NCBI GenBank assembly: GCA_963789275.1
Contig: CAWBKF010000009.1
Location: 1 to 64,000 of the forward strand
Direction of reading: 5' to 3'
Source: DAHUYF01 sp963789275
GTDB lineage: Bacteria > Pseudomonadota > Alphaproteobacteria > ATCC43930 > CGMCC-115725
DNA: 64,000 bases
The notes under the pieces are model-generated. The model worked only from the letters and a program-made list of their open reading frames with translations. It searched no databases and was not told where the DNA came from. A program made the translations under genes and the position numbers. Numbering within the stretch: the stretch's first letter is position 1; each line of letters starts with the position of its first letter. Positions 1 to 8,669 of this stretch are shown here, in pieces.

Positions 1-81
1 TGCGCTATGGGGATTTGAGAGTGGCGCGTACTGGATTACAGCGTTGTCGGACGCGGTCGGTGGCGCGATATGGCGGTAGCG

Positions 82-122
82 CATGGTGCCGGCGCGATCT
101 TTGACGTGCGCGCGGCACCATG
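82..122. repeat. Long inverted repeat downstream of the IS91 transposase
   Basis: Positions 82-91 (CATGGTGCCG) are perfectly complementary to 113-122, and four further inner pairs can form with one bulged base. The hairpin lies about 110 bases past the transposase stop. IS91-type elements carry a hairpin close to their origin end on this side of the transposase, so this may mark the oriIS end. I cannot fix the exact element boundary. The rest of 1-234 holds no convincing gene. Confidence 0.5.
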
Positions 123-234
123 GAGCGCTCGATCTGATGCGCCACGATGATCGTTGGCCGCGTTCGGTCGTGGCCGGCTGACAGGCAGCGGCGAGAACAA
201 GCGACATTCGGAGTTCGAGAGCAGGCGATGGCCG

Positions 235-1443
235 TCATGAGCTATCGATCCTGATCGGGGCGGTCGGGCGATATCGGGGTGTACCACCGCGCTCAAAAGT
301 CTCAATGATGATCATGCGGCCACCGCAGCAGGGGCAAGGATGCGATAGCGCGTGCGGCTCACCGTCGGCGGTGACATCGGCATCGCCGGTCTCGTACTGT
401 GCCATCGGCACGTTGAGCAGGTGACGTGCTCGCGCGATGTTCTCGGCTCGCCCGCCATTGGCGAAGAGACCGTAGTGGCGGATACGATGGAAGCCGCTGG
501 GCAACACGTGGAGCAGGAAACGGCGGATGAACTCGTCGACGGCGAGCGTCATCACCCTGAAGCGCTCGCGTCCTTTGGCGCGGTAGTCCTTCCATCTGAA
601 GGTCACACCGCCGTCGTCGAAGGCGATGAGCCGGCTGTTGGCAATGGCGACGCGGTGCGTGTAGCGCGACAGATACGCCAACACTGCCTCAGGCCCGCCA
701 AAAGGTCGCTTGCTGTAGACGACCCATTCGACTTTGCGCAACGGCGCCAGATAGGCGGCGAAGGCGCCGCGCTCGGCCAGCGGGACGTGGCCGGCAAAAA
801 ACCGCAGACGGCCGGCGCCATGGGCGGCGAGAAGGCTCTCCAGGAACAGGCGCCGGAAGAGCCGCGAGAGCACACGAACGGGGAGGAAGAAACCAGGTCG
901 GCAGGATATCCATCGCGCCCCGTCCAGCGAGATGCCGCCGCCCGGCACGATCACATGGACGTGTGGGTGATGCGTGAGCGCCGAGCCCCAGCTGTGCAGG
1001 ACGGCGGTGAGGCCGATGCGGGCGCCGAGGTGCTTCGGGTCGGCGGCGATGGTGATGAGCGTCTCGGCCGCGGCCTTGAACAAGCTATCGTAGATCACGG
1101 CCTTGTTCTGGTAGGCGATGTCGGCGATCGGCGCCGGCAGCGTGAAGACCACGTGGTAATAGGGCACGGGCAGCAGCTCGGCCTCGCGGTCGGCGAGCCA
1201 CTCCTTCGCTGCCGCGCCTTGGCACTTGGGGCAATGCCGATTGCGGCAGGAGTTATAGGCGATGTGCGTGTGCGAGCACTTCTCGCAGCGCGCGACATGC
1301 CCGCCGAGAGCCGCCGTGCGGCAGCTCTCGATGGCCGACATGACCTTCAGCTGGCCGAGGCTCACATGGCCGGCGTTGGCGCGGCGCCAAGCGGCCCCGT
1401 GGTCGCGGAAGATATCCGCAACCTCCGCTGCGGGCCGGATCAC
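235..1443 (-). CDS. IS91-family HUH transposase
   Basis: This 402-residue protein is a rolling-circle transposase of the IS91 family, which nicks one DNA strand through a tyrosine and moves single-stranded DNA. The N-terminus has the family zinc-binding region with cysteines at about 53, 56, 66, 71 and 74 (CRNRHCPKC). The HUH metal site HPHVHVIVPGGG is at about 159-170. The tyrosine motif YLSRYTHR follows at about 257-264. The length is usual for intact family members and no break is seen. It starts 9 bases after the stop of the upstream integrase on the same strand, so the two are probably one transcription unit. Family assignment is secure. Whether the element is still mobile cannot be told from the sequence. 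Confidence 0.93.
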   Translation of the reverse strand: MIRPAAEVADIFRDHGAAWRRANAGHVSLGQLKVMSAIESCRTAALGGHVARCEKCSHTHIAYNSCRNRHCPKCQGAAAKEWLADREAELLPVPYYHVVFTLPAPIADIAYQNKAVIYDSLFKAAAETLITIAADPKHLGARIGLTAVLHSWGSALTHHPHVHVIVPGGGISLDGARWISCRPGFFLPVRVLSRLFRRLFLESLLAAHGAGRLRFFAGHVPLAERGAFAAYLAPLRKVEWVVYSKRPFGGPEAVLAYLSRYTHRVAIANSRLIAFDDGGVTFRWKDYRAKGRERFRVMTLAVDEFIRRFLLHVLPSGFHRIRHYGLFANGGRAENIARARHLLNVPMAQYETGDADVTADGEPHALSHPCPCCGGRMIIIETFERGGTPRYRPTAPIRIDSS

Positions 1444-1452
1444 GGAGGCGAG

Positions 1453-2331
1453 CTATGCGGGCGGCTCGTCTCTCCCGGCGCGCAGCGGCGTGAGGCGGTC
1501 GAGCGGGCTCATGACCGTCCGGATCGTATTGGTGGCAACCCGCGTATAGAGACTGGTAGTCTCGAGCTTGGCATGCCCGAGCAGAACCTGGATGACTCGG
1601 ATATCGATGTTCTGCTCCAGGAGATGGGTCGCAAAGCTGTGACGCAGCGTGTGCGGCGTCACCCGCTTGGCGATCTCGGCCATGTGAGTGGTGGCGTGAA
1701 CGGCGCGATTGAACTGACGCGTCGTGAGAGGGTTGATCCTGTCGCGTCCGGGAAACAGCCAGACCTGAGGCCGCGCGATCCGCCACCAATCACGCAGCAG
1801 CTCGAGCAGCTGCGGCGACAACATGGCAAAGCGATCCTTGCGCCCCTTGCCTTGCTCGATCCGGAGCAGCATGCGCTCGGAATCGACATCCGACACCTTC
1901 AGCGCCACGACCTCGGAGACGCGCAGACCCGCGCCATAGGCGGCGCTGAACGCAGCCTTGTACTTGGGTCCGGGCGCCGCATCGAGAAATCGCGTCACCT
2001 CCTCGGGGCTCAACACCACGGGAATCTTCCGCGGCTCGGCGACGAAGGTCAGCCGCTTGGTGACTTCGGGCCGGTCGAGCGTGACGGAGAAGAAGAAGCG
2101 CAGCGCCGAAACCACACTGTTGATGCTCGGCGGGCGGACTCCGCGCTCGGTCAGATGCAGCTGATAGCGCCGTAGATCCTCGGCCGTGGCGGTATCCGGT
2201 GATCGGCCGAGGAAGGTGGTGAAGCCCTTGACATGACGGACATAATCCTTCTGTGTCTTCTCGACGAACTTGCGCACCGTCATGTCTTCGATCATGCGGC
2301 GGCGTAACGGGCTGATGGTCTCGCCGTTCAT
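1453..2331 (-). CDS. Tyrosine recombinase (XerC/D-like integrase) paired with IS91 transposase
   Basis: This 292-residue site-specific recombinase has an N-terminal SAM-like DNA-binding domain (about 15-90) and a C-terminal catalytic domain. The expected catalytic residues are visible: Arg at about 137 (GAGLRVSEV), Lys near 163, HTLRH at about 227-231, His in LLGH at about 253, and the nucleophile Tyr at about 262 (SLYTRV). All are present, so the enzyme looks active. It lies directly upstream of the IS91 transposase, a pairing found in a subgroup of IS91-like elements, where its role is not established. A strong hairpin (2341-2383) sits just upstream of its start and may be its binding site or a control element. 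Confidence 0.92.
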   Translation of the reverse strand: MNGETISPLRRRMIEDMTVRKFVEKTQKDYVRHVKGFTTFLGRSPDTATAEDLRRYQLHLTERGVRPPSINSVVSALRFFFSVTLDRPEVTKRLTFVAEPRKIPVVLSPEEVTRFLDAAPGPKYKAAFSAAYGAGLRVSEVVALKVSDVDSERMLLRIEQGKGRKDRFAMLSPQLLELLRDWWRIARPQVWLFPGRDRINPLTTRQFNRAVHATTHMAEIAKRVTPHTLRHSFATHLLEQNIDIRVIQVLLGHAKLETTSLYTRVATNTIRTVMSPLDRLTPLRAGRDEPPA

Positions 2332-2340
2332 GGGGGTGCT

Positions 2341-2383
2341 CCTGTCTTGAGTGAGGTTGGCAACCCCTCATCTTCAAGACAGG
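2341..2383. repeat. Perfect long hairpin upstream of the integrase
   Basis: CCTGTCTTGA at 2341-2350 is perfectly complementary to 2374-2383. Inside it, TGAGG (2352-2356) pairs with CCTCA (2366-2370), and GGTTG pairs with CAACC. The structure ends 10 bases before the integrase start. It may be the terIS-side hairpin of the IS91-like element, a recombinase site, or a leader hairpin for the integrase-transposase transcript. Confidence 0.55.
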
Positions 2384-2744
2384 GCACTTCGCCCCGCTAT
2401 CCCGTTCGCTTCGCCGCCTGTCGCCGCGTCCTACCGCGAGAGCGGTTTAGTCCTCTGGCACATGTCGGTCGAACGCACGTGCCGACCCAATGTCCGCTTC
2501 CGAGAAGGGACCAACATTGCCTGAGCGGCCGGGGTGGGCGCAGAGCGGACCTTGATGCGGCCAACTTCTGCGTCCGCCCTCCACCCAATGGCGGACCTTC
2601 ATCCGACCGGGGTCCAATTATGAGTTCACGCCGTAGACTAGAGCGCCCGCGTCTTGCCGCTTTTGTCGGCTGCCGCGCCGGCGCCAAACACGCTATGCTC
2701 CAGGGAAAGCCGGCAAACGGCGCGCCGTTCCTGGGGAGGAGCCG
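2384..2744. other. Gene-free stretch between the mobile element and the MFS gene
   Basis: I see no gene here. Fragments resembling dispersed 'gtccgc...gcggac' palindromic pieces (around 2490-2600) suggest remnants of intergenic repeats at the edge of the mobile element. The MFS ribosome binding site (GGGGAGGAG) is at the right end. No promoter could be assigned with confidence. Confidence 0.4.
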
Positions 2745-4052
2745 ATGGTCCGCACGCTCGAGCAGACGACCATGCGCAAGGTCTATATGCGTCTGCTGCC
2801 TTTCGCCATCCTGACCTATTTCCTGTGCTATCTCGACCGGATCAATGTCAGCTTCGCCGCGCTGACCATGAACCGCGATCTCGGTCTCGATGCCCAGATG
2901 TTCGGCCTTGCCGCCAGCGCTTTCTTCTGGGGCTACTTCCTGCTCGAGGTGCCGAGCAACATCATCCTGGAGAAGGTCGGCGCGCGGCTCTGGATCGCGC
3001 GCATCATGGTGAGCTGGGGGCTGTTGTCGGGCGCCACCGCCTTCTGCACCGGTCCCTGGAGCTTCATGACCGTGCGCTTCCTGCTCGGCCTCGCCGAGGC
3101 CGGCCTCTTCCCCGGCATCGTGCTGTTCCTCACCTACTGGTTCCCCGACCGGCATCGTGCGCGGGTCATGGCCGGCTTCGCCCTGGCGCTGCCGCTGGCC
3201 GTGGCCGTCGGCGCGCCGCTCTCGACCGGGATCATGGAGCTGAACGGCGTCTGGGGCCTCGCCGGCTGGAAGTGGATGTATATCGGCGAGGCCGCGCCCA
3301 CCGTGCTGCTGGGCATTGGCGTGCTCTATTACGTCACCGATCGTCCCGCCCAGGCACGCTGGCTCGGCGACGAGGAGCGCGCCTGGCTGGTCTCCGAGAT
3401 CGAGCATGAGCGCCGCCAGATCGAGGCGCGGGGCAGGATCGGCCTGCTGCGCACCTTCTGGGAGCCCAAGGTGCTGCTGCTGTCGCTCAACTATCTCGGC
3501 ATCGTCACCGCCAGCCTGGGCATGCTGCTGTTCCTGCCGCAAATGGTGAAACAGCTCGGCCTCAGCAACATGCAGGTCGGTTGGGCGAGCATGGTGCCCT
3601 ATCTCTGCGGCACCATCAGCATGGTGTGCTGGGGCTGGATCTCCGATCGCATGGGCGAGCGGCGCTGGAACCTGTTCGGCGCTTGCGTGGTAGCCGCCGC
3701 CGGGCTGGTCATCGCCGGGCTTTTCGTCGGCACCGTCTGGTCGCTGGTCGGCATGTCGATTGCCGCCATCGGCTTTTACGGCAGCAAGGGGCCGTTCTGG
3801 TCGATGCCCTCGACCTTCCTCACCGGCACGGCGGCGGCGGCGAGCATCGCCTGGATCAACTCGCTGGGCAATCTCGGCGGCGCCTTCGGCCCGCCGCTGG
3901 TCGGCTGGGTCAAGCAGAGCACGGGCAGCTTTGCCGGCGGGCTCTTCCTGCTGGCGGGCTTCGTGCTGATGTCGGCGCTGGTCGCGGCGATCGCGCTGCG
4001 CACGCCGCGCCCGCTGGCCCGGCGCGAGGTGCTGCGCGCCGCGGCGGAGTAG
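2745..4052 (+). CDS. MFS transporter, anion:cation symporter (ACS) type
   Basis: This 435-residue inner-membrane protein has about 12 hydrophobic segments in two halves with a central cytoplasmic loop near residues 190-230. The N-terminal stretch YLDRINVSFA and the loop motif around YWFPDRHRAR are typical of the ACS family (phthalate, tartrate, glucarate and other organic anion permeases) of the major facilitator superfamily. The substrate cannot be read from the sequence. The start is chosen for its strong GGGGAGGAG ribosome binding site. It stands alone on the plus strand and faces the amidase gene convergently, so an amide or carboxylate substrate shared with that enzyme is possible but only inference. 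Confidence 0.9.
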   Translation: MVRTLEQTTMRKVYMRLLPFAILTYFLCYLDRINVSFAALTMNRDLGLDAQMFGLAASAFFWGYFLLEVPSNIILEKVGARLWIARIMVSWGLLSGATAFCTGPWSFMTVRFLLGLAEAGLFPGIVLFLTYWFPDRHRARVMAGFALALPLAVAVGAPLSTGIMELNGVWGLAGWKWMYIGEAAPTVLLGIGVLYYVTDRPAQARWLGDEERAWLVSEIEHERRQIEARGRIGLLRTFWEPKVLLLSLNYLGIVTASLGMLLFLPQMVKQLGLSNMQVGWASMVPYLCGTISMVCWGWISDRMGERRWNLFGACVVAAAGLVIAGLFVGTVWSLVGMSIAAIGFYGSKGPFWSMPSTFLTGTAAAASIAWINSLGNLGGAFGPPLVGWVKQSTGSFAGGLFLLAGFVLMSALVAAIALRTPRPLARREVLRAAAE

Positions 4053-4119
4053 GGCGCCGACGCCGCTTTAACGCTCCGAGCCTTGGTGGCTGAGGGGTGC
4101 ACGCGTAGCATGTCTTCGG

Positions 4120-4228
4120 CGCCGATCTTCGGCGTCTCCTGGTATCGGGAACCGGAAATGCGCCTCGCCCTACGTCACCGACTCATGCAGATTTTTTTCT
4201 CATTGGAGTACACCATTGGCGTAGGGCG
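4120..4228. repeat. Inverted repeats in the convergent MFS/amidase gap
   Basis: A short hairpin, CGCCGA at 4120-4125 with TCGGCG at 4129-4134, is followed by a 9-base inverted repeat, CGCCCTACG at 4166-4174 with CGTAGGGCG at 4220-4228. The latter encloses an unusually AT-rich stretch with a run of seven T at about 4192-4198. The region may terminate one or both convergent genes or be the remnant of a small mobile repeat. Confidence 0.4.
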
Positions 4229-4241
4229 GGCTGGGCTCCGC

Positions 4242-5651
4242 TCACTTCAGCGGCCATGCCGGCGCGGTCATCGTGCGCTCGAAGGCGCGCGCGGCGCGCA
4301 GCACCAGCGCGTCGTCATACATCCGCCCGACGATCTGCAGCCCGATCGGCAGGCCGGCGCTGGTGAGGCCGCAGGGCACGCTCGCCGCCGGTTGGCGCGT
4401 CAGGTTGAAGGGATAGCTGAACGGCGTCCACTCGATCCATTCCTGCTGCGTCGCGGGATCGGTCAGCAGCTCGCCCGCCTTGAGCGCCGGCACCGCGACG
4501 CTCGGCGTCAGCAGGAGATCGTAGCGGCGATGGAACTTCGCCATGGTGAGCGACAGCGCGTTGCGCGCGATATCGGCGGTGACGTAATCGAGCGCGCTGA
4601 GCCGCGCGCCCTGCTCGGCCGAGGCGACCAGGCCGGGATCGCAGCGCCGCCGCTCCTCGGCGCCGAAGGCGCTCATCGCTTTGGCCGCACCCGACCACCA
4701 CAGCGTGAGCCAAGCCTGGGCGGGATCATCGAACAGGCGATCGACCGTCTCGACCTCGGCGCCGAGCTCGGCGAAACGCTGCGCCGCGGCGGCGACGGAG
4801 GCGGCGATCTCGCCATCGACCCGGGCGTAGCCCAGCGTCGGGCTGAAGGCGACGCGCAGCCCCTTGACGCCATCCTCGATCCCCTGCGTCCAGTCGCGCC
4901 GCTCGGGCGGCAGCGCGTAGACGTCGCGGTCGTCGGCGCCGGTGATGACGGTGAGCAGCAAAGCGAGATCGCCGACATCGCGCGCCATCGGCCCGCTATG
5001 GGCGACGAGGCCGAAGGCGCTCGGCGGGTAATGCGGCACGCGGCCGAAGCTTGGCTTCAGGCCGGGCACGCCGCAAAAGGCGCAAGGGATGCGGATCGAG
5101 CCGCCGCCATCGGTTCCGAGCGCCAGCGGTCCGATGCCCGCGGCGAGCGCCGCCGCCGCGCCGGCGCTGGAGCCGCCGGGGGTATGCGCGAGGCTCCAGG
5201 GATTGCGCGTGACGCCGGTGAGCGGGCTGTCGCCCAACGCCTTCCAGCCGAATTCCGGCAGCGTGGTCTTGCCCAGCAGCACCGCGCCATGCTCGCGCAG
5301 CCGCGCCACCGGCGGCGCGTCCTCGGCCCAGTCCTGGTCGCGCCGCACCAGCGTCGAGCCGCGCAGGGTCGGCCAGCCCTTGGTGAGAAAGAGGTCCTTG
5401 ATCGTCACCGGCACGCCGTCGAGCAACCCCAGCGGCGCGGCTTTCGCCCAGCGCGCTTCGGCCGCGCGCGCCTCGGCGAGCGCGCTCTCCCGCGCCACCA
5501 GCACGAAGGCGTTGATCTCGGGCTCGAGCCGGTCGAGGCGCCGCAGCAGCGCCTCGGTCACCTCGACCGGCGACAGTGTCTTGCGGCGATACCGGGCGAC
5601 GAGGTCGCTGGCGGTGAGAAAGGCGATGTCATGATCGGATGGGTCGGTCAC
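4242..5651 (-). CDS. Amidase-signature family hydrolase
   Basis: This enzyme hydrolyses C-N (amide) bonds using the Ser-cisSer-Lys triad of the amidase signature family. The Lys is in VTIKDLF, the cis-Ser in the GGSSAG stretch and the nucleophile Ser in GTDGGGSIRIP. I chose the GTG start at 5651 (469 residues, beginning VTDPSDHD) because GGAG sits six bases upstream. The frame stays open to 5774 but that would run into the divergent substrate-binding-protein gene. Specificity within the family (aliphatic amides, peptide amides, aryl amides, or GatA-like) cannot be resolved, though the absence of gatB or gatC nearby argues against GatA. The divergent peptide transporter suggests a role in using imported amides or peptides. 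Confidence 0.9.
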   Translation of the reverse strand: MTDPSDHDIAFLTASDLVARYRRKTLSPVEVTEALLRRLDRLEPEINAFVLVARESALAEARAAEARWAKAAPLGLLDGVPVTIKDLFLTKGWPTLRGSTLVRRDQDWAEDAPPVARLREHGAVLLGKTTLPEFGWKALGDSPLTGVTRNPWSLAHTPGGSSAGAAAALAAGIGPLALGTDGGGSIRIPCAFCGVPGLKPSFGRVPHYPPSAFGLVAHSGPMARDVGDLALLLTVITGADDRDVYALPPERRDWTQGIEDGVKGLRVAFSPTLGYARVDGEIAASVAAAAQRFAELGAEVETVDRLFDDPAQAWLTLWWSGAAKAMSAFGAEERRRCDPGLVASAEQGARLSALDYVTADIARNALSLTMAKFHRRYDLLLTPSVAVPALKAGELLTDPATQQEWIEWTPFSYPFNLTRQPAASVPCGLTSAGLPIGLQIVGRMYDDALVLRAARAFERTMTAPAWPLK

Positions 5652-5812
5652 GCTGCGCTCCGTCGGGCCGGGGATGGCCACTATCGGCGAAAGCACCGGC
5701 TTGCGACAAGCCGGGGCTTGCTTGTTGGTCCGCCGCGCCTGGCGTAGGGTGATCGGCATTGAACTTGCATACACAACCGCGGCAACAGGCGCGATGTAAG
5801 GAGAGGCCGGCG

Positions 5813-7411
5813 ATGGGGCGGATTTTGGCAGGATGCTGGCGTTGGGCGGCGGCGGCGATACTGGCAGCGGGGCTGCTGGTGCCGGCCGCTCATGCCCAAA
5901 CTTCGGGCAAGACCATCCGATTCATCCCCGAAGCCGATCTGCGCAGCCTCGACCCCATCTGGACCACGGCCTACATCACGCGCAATCACGGCTACATGGT
6001 CTACGACACGCTCTTTGCGCTGGACGAGCATTTCAAGCCGCAGCCGCAGATGGTCGATACCTGGACGGTCAGCGACGACAAGCTCACCTACACTTTCACG
6101 CTGCGCGACAAGCTCAAATTCCATGACGGCACGCCGGTGCGCTCGGCCGATTGCATCGCCTCGCTGGCGCGCTGGATGAAGCGCGACGGCCTCGGCCAGG
6201 TGATGGCGCAGTCGGTGGGCGAGATGAAGGCCAAGGACGACCGCACCTTCTCGATCATCTTGAAGCAGCCTTTCCCGCTGCTGCTGGAGGCGATCGGCAA
6301 GCTCTCGAGCAACGTCCCCTTCATCATGCCGGAGCGCGTCGCGAGCACCGACGCCAACACCCAGATCACCGATCCCACCGGCTCCGGCCCGTTCAAATTC
6401 GTCAAGGAGGAATGGGTTCCCGGCAACAAGGCGGTCTATGTCCGCAATCCCGATTACGTGCCGCGCAGCGAGAAGCCGAGCTGGGCCGCGGGCGGCAAGG
6501 TCGTCAAGGTCGACCGCGTCGAATGGGTCTACATCCCCGATCCCGCTACCGCCGCCAATGCGCTGGCCGCCGGCGAGGTCGATTGGTGGCAGCAGCTGCC
6601 GCCGGACCTGGTGCCGGAGCTGAAGAACAATCCGGACGTCACCATCGCCAATGTCGATCCGCTCGGCAGCATCGGCGTGCTGCGCTTCAACCAGCTGCAG
6701 CCGCCCTTCAACAATCAGAAGCTGCGCCAGGCGGTGCTTGCGGTCATCGATCAGAAGGAGATCATGACCGCGCTCGCCGGCGATGATCAGAGCAACTGGC
6801 AGACTTGCTATTCCTACTACACCTGCAAGACGCCGATGGCGAGCGAAGCCGGCGCCGCGCCGCTGTCGGGCCCGCGCGATGTCGCCAAGGCCAAGCAGCT
6901 GATCAAAGACAGCGGCTATAACGGCGAGCGCGTCGTCATCATGACCGCGACCGACCAGTACATCGTCGACCGCCAGGCGCAGATCGTCGCCGAGCGGCTG
7001 CGCGAGGCCGGGCTCAATGTCGATCTCCAGGCGATGGATTGGGGCACCTTGATCACCCGCCGCACCAGCAAGGAGCCGGTCGAGAAGAACGGCTGGAGCA
7101 TCTTCTTCACCTGGCTGGTCGGCCCCGACATGATCAACCCGGCGCTCAATTTCCCGATCCGCGCCAATGGCGAGAAGGCCTGGTTCGGCTGGCCCACCGA
7201 CGACAAGATCGAGACGCTGCGCGCGCAATGGATGGCGGCGCCCGATCTCGAGGCGCAGCAGCAGCTCGCCGCCGCCATACAGGAAGAGGCCTTCACCAGC
7301 GTCCCCTACATCCCGACCGGCCAGTTCATCATCCCCACGGCCTTCCGCAAAAACTTGAAAGGCGTGATCGTCGCTCCCGTCGTCTTCCTGTGGAACGTGG
7401 AGAAGATGTGA
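5813..7411 (+). CDS. ABC transporter periplasmic substrate-binding protein, family 5 (peptide/oligopeptide)
   Basis: This secreted protein of about 532 residues captures peptides, or related solutes, for the downstream permease. Residues 1-28 form a clear signal peptide ending AAHA before QTSGK. The mature part has the SBP_bac_5 layout, with a conserved early region ('SLDPIWTT', 'YDTLFALD') and the typical 'LRFNQLQPPFNNQKLRQAV' core. The start at 5813 is favoured by AAGGAG nine bases upstream. It is the first gene of a five-gene transporter set. A 315-base repeat-bearing gap separates it from the first permease, which may allow it to be made in excess over the membrane parts. The exact ligand is unknown; this family also binds glutathione, nickel or opines. 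Confidence 0.93.
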   Translation: MGRILAGCWRWAAAAILAAGLLVPAAHAQTSGKTIRFIPEADLRSLDPIWTTAYITRNHGYMVYDTLFALDEHFKPQPQMVDTWTVSDDKLTYTFTLRDKLKFHDGTPVRSADCIASLARWMKRDGLGQVMAQSVGEMKAKDDRTFSIILKQPFPLLLEAIGKLSSNVPFIMPERVASTDANTQITDPTGSGPFKFVKEEWVPGNKAVYVRNPDYVPRSEKPSWAAGGKVVKVDRVEWVYIPDPATAANALAAGEVDWWQQLPPDLVPELKNNPDVTIANVDPLGSIGVLRFNQLQPPFNNQKLRQAVLAVIDQKEIMTALAGDDQSNWQTCYSYYTCKTPMASEAGAAPLSGPRDVAKAKQLIKDSGYNGERVVIMTATDQYIVDRQAQIVAERLREAGLNVDLQAMDWGTLITRRTSKEPVEKNGWSIFFTWLVGPDMINPALNFPIRANGEKAWFGWPTDDKIETLRAQWMAAPDLEAQQQLAAAIQEEAFTSVPYIPTGQFIIPTAFRKNLKGVIVAPVVFLWNVEKM

Positions 7412-7439
7412 GCGCTCACACCGCCGCACTACCCTCGAT

Positions 7440-7680
7440 CGTCATGCCCGGGCCGGCCGCAGCCCCCGGGTCAAGCGCTACGGCATCCACACATCCGGAA
7501 AACGCTGCACCTTCCGTTACTTATCCCGCCGTCCCCGCGAAAGCGGGGACCCAGGGGAAGCGCCCCGCCCACTGCCTTTGCGGGCCCTGGATGCCCGCTT
7601 TCGCGGGCAAGGCGACTGTTGAGGAGCGCGTTGCTGCAAGCTGTGCGAACGCCGTCGGATCAAGCCCGCGCATGACGATA
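7440..7680. repeat. Composite palindromic repeats between binding protein and permease genes
   Basis: The 315-base gap (7412-7726) contains no gene but several palindromes. GTCCCCGC at 7531-7538 pairs with GCGGGGAC at 7543-7550 across a GAAA loop. TGCCCGC at 7592-7598 pairs with 7603-7609 across TTTC. CCAGGG (7551-7556) and CCCTGG (7585-7590) form a pair between them. On the outside, 'gtcatgcccggg' near 7441 and 'gcgcatgac' near 7669 look like degenerate ends of another common alphaproteobacterial intergenic repeat. Such hairpins inside transport operons can stabilise the upstream mRNA, as REP elements do between malE and malF. Confidence 0.7.
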
Positions 7681-7726
7681 CAGCGGATCGGTTTCACGGA
7701 AACGCTGTACTAGCGCGGCGCCGGGC

Positions 7727-8668
7727 ATGTTCGCTTATATCATCCGCCGCCTGATTGCGACCGTGCCGGTGATGGGGGTGGTGGCGCTGTTCGTCTTCTC
7801 GCTGCTCTACATCGCGCCCGGCGATCCCGCCGCGGTCATCGCCGGCGACCTCGCCACCAGCGAGGACATCGCCCGCATCCATGCCAAGCTCGGCCTCGAC
7901 GAACCCTTCCTGGTGCGCTTCGGCCATTGGCTCTGGGGCGTGCTGCATGGCGATCTCGGCATCTCCATCTTCACCAATCTGCCGGTGGCGAAGCTCATCG
8001 GCCAGCGGCTCGAGCCGACCGTGGCGCTCACGCTGACGACGCTCATCGTCACCGTCGCCTTTGCCGTGCCGCTCGGCGTCATCGCCGCCTGGAAGGTCGG
8101 AAGCTGGATCGACCGGTCGGTGATGCTGCTCGCCGTGCTGGGATTCTCGGTGCCGTCCTTCGTGCTGGCTTATCTCCTGGTGCTGGCGTTTTCCATCGAG
8201 CTGCCGCTGCTGCCGGTGCAGGGCTATGTCAGCATCCGCGACGGCTTCGCGCCGTTCATCGCCCATCTCATCCTGCCCAGCACCGCGCTGGGGCTGATCT
8301 ATGGCGCGCTCATCGCCCGCATCACCCGCGCCAGCATGCTCGAGGTGCTGAGCCAGGATTACATCCGCACCGCCGAGGCCAAGGGGCTGTCCCAGGGCAA
8401 GGTGCTGCTCCGGCACGCGCTGAAGAACGCCGCCGTGCCGATCGCCACGGTGATCGGCATCGGCGTGGCGCTGCTGATCTCCGGCGTCATCGTCACCGAG
8501 ACCGTCTTTGCCATTCCCGGCATCGGCAGGCTCACCGTCGATGCCATCCTGCGCCGCGACTATCCCATCATCCAGGGCGTGATCCTGCTGTTCTCCGCCG
8601 CCTATGTGCTGGTCAACCTCGCGGTCGATATCAGCTACACGCTGCTCGATCCGCGCGTGAGGTACTGA
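7727..8668 (+). CDS. ABC transporter permease, DppB/OppB type
   Basis: This 313-residue inner-membrane protein is the first permease of the peptide transporter. It begins with the family N-terminus (FAYIIRRLIATVPVM), has about six transmembrane segments, and carries the EAA-type loop that contacts the ATPases (ASMLEVLSQDYIRTAEAKGL). It ends one base before the second permease gene starts, so the two are cotranslated. No strong ribosome binding site precedes the ATG, so expression may be lower than that of the binding protein. Confidence 0.94.
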   Translation: MFAYIIRRLIATVPVMGVVALFVFSLLYIAPGDPAAVIAGDLATSEDIARIHAKLGLDEPFLVRFGHWLWGVLHGDLGISIFTNLPVAKLIGQRLEPTVALTLTTLIVTVAFAVPLGVIAAWKVGSWIDRSVMLLAVLGFSVPSFVLAYLLVLAFSIELPLLPVQGYVSIRDGFAPFIAHLILPSTALGLIYGALIARITRASMLEVLSQDYIRTAEAKGLSQGKVLLRHALKNAAVPIATVIGIGVALLISGVIVTETVFAIPGIGRLTVDAILRRDYPIIQGVILLFSAAYVLVNLAVDISYTLLDPRVRY

Positions 8669-8669
8669 G

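Noticed and set aside
352..2175. Long plus-strand open frame of about 607 codons
   Set aside because: It is antisense to the intact transposase and integrase genes. Its translation is low-complexity (Arg, Gly, Glu, Ala) and matches no family, as expected for shadow frames in GC-rich DNA.
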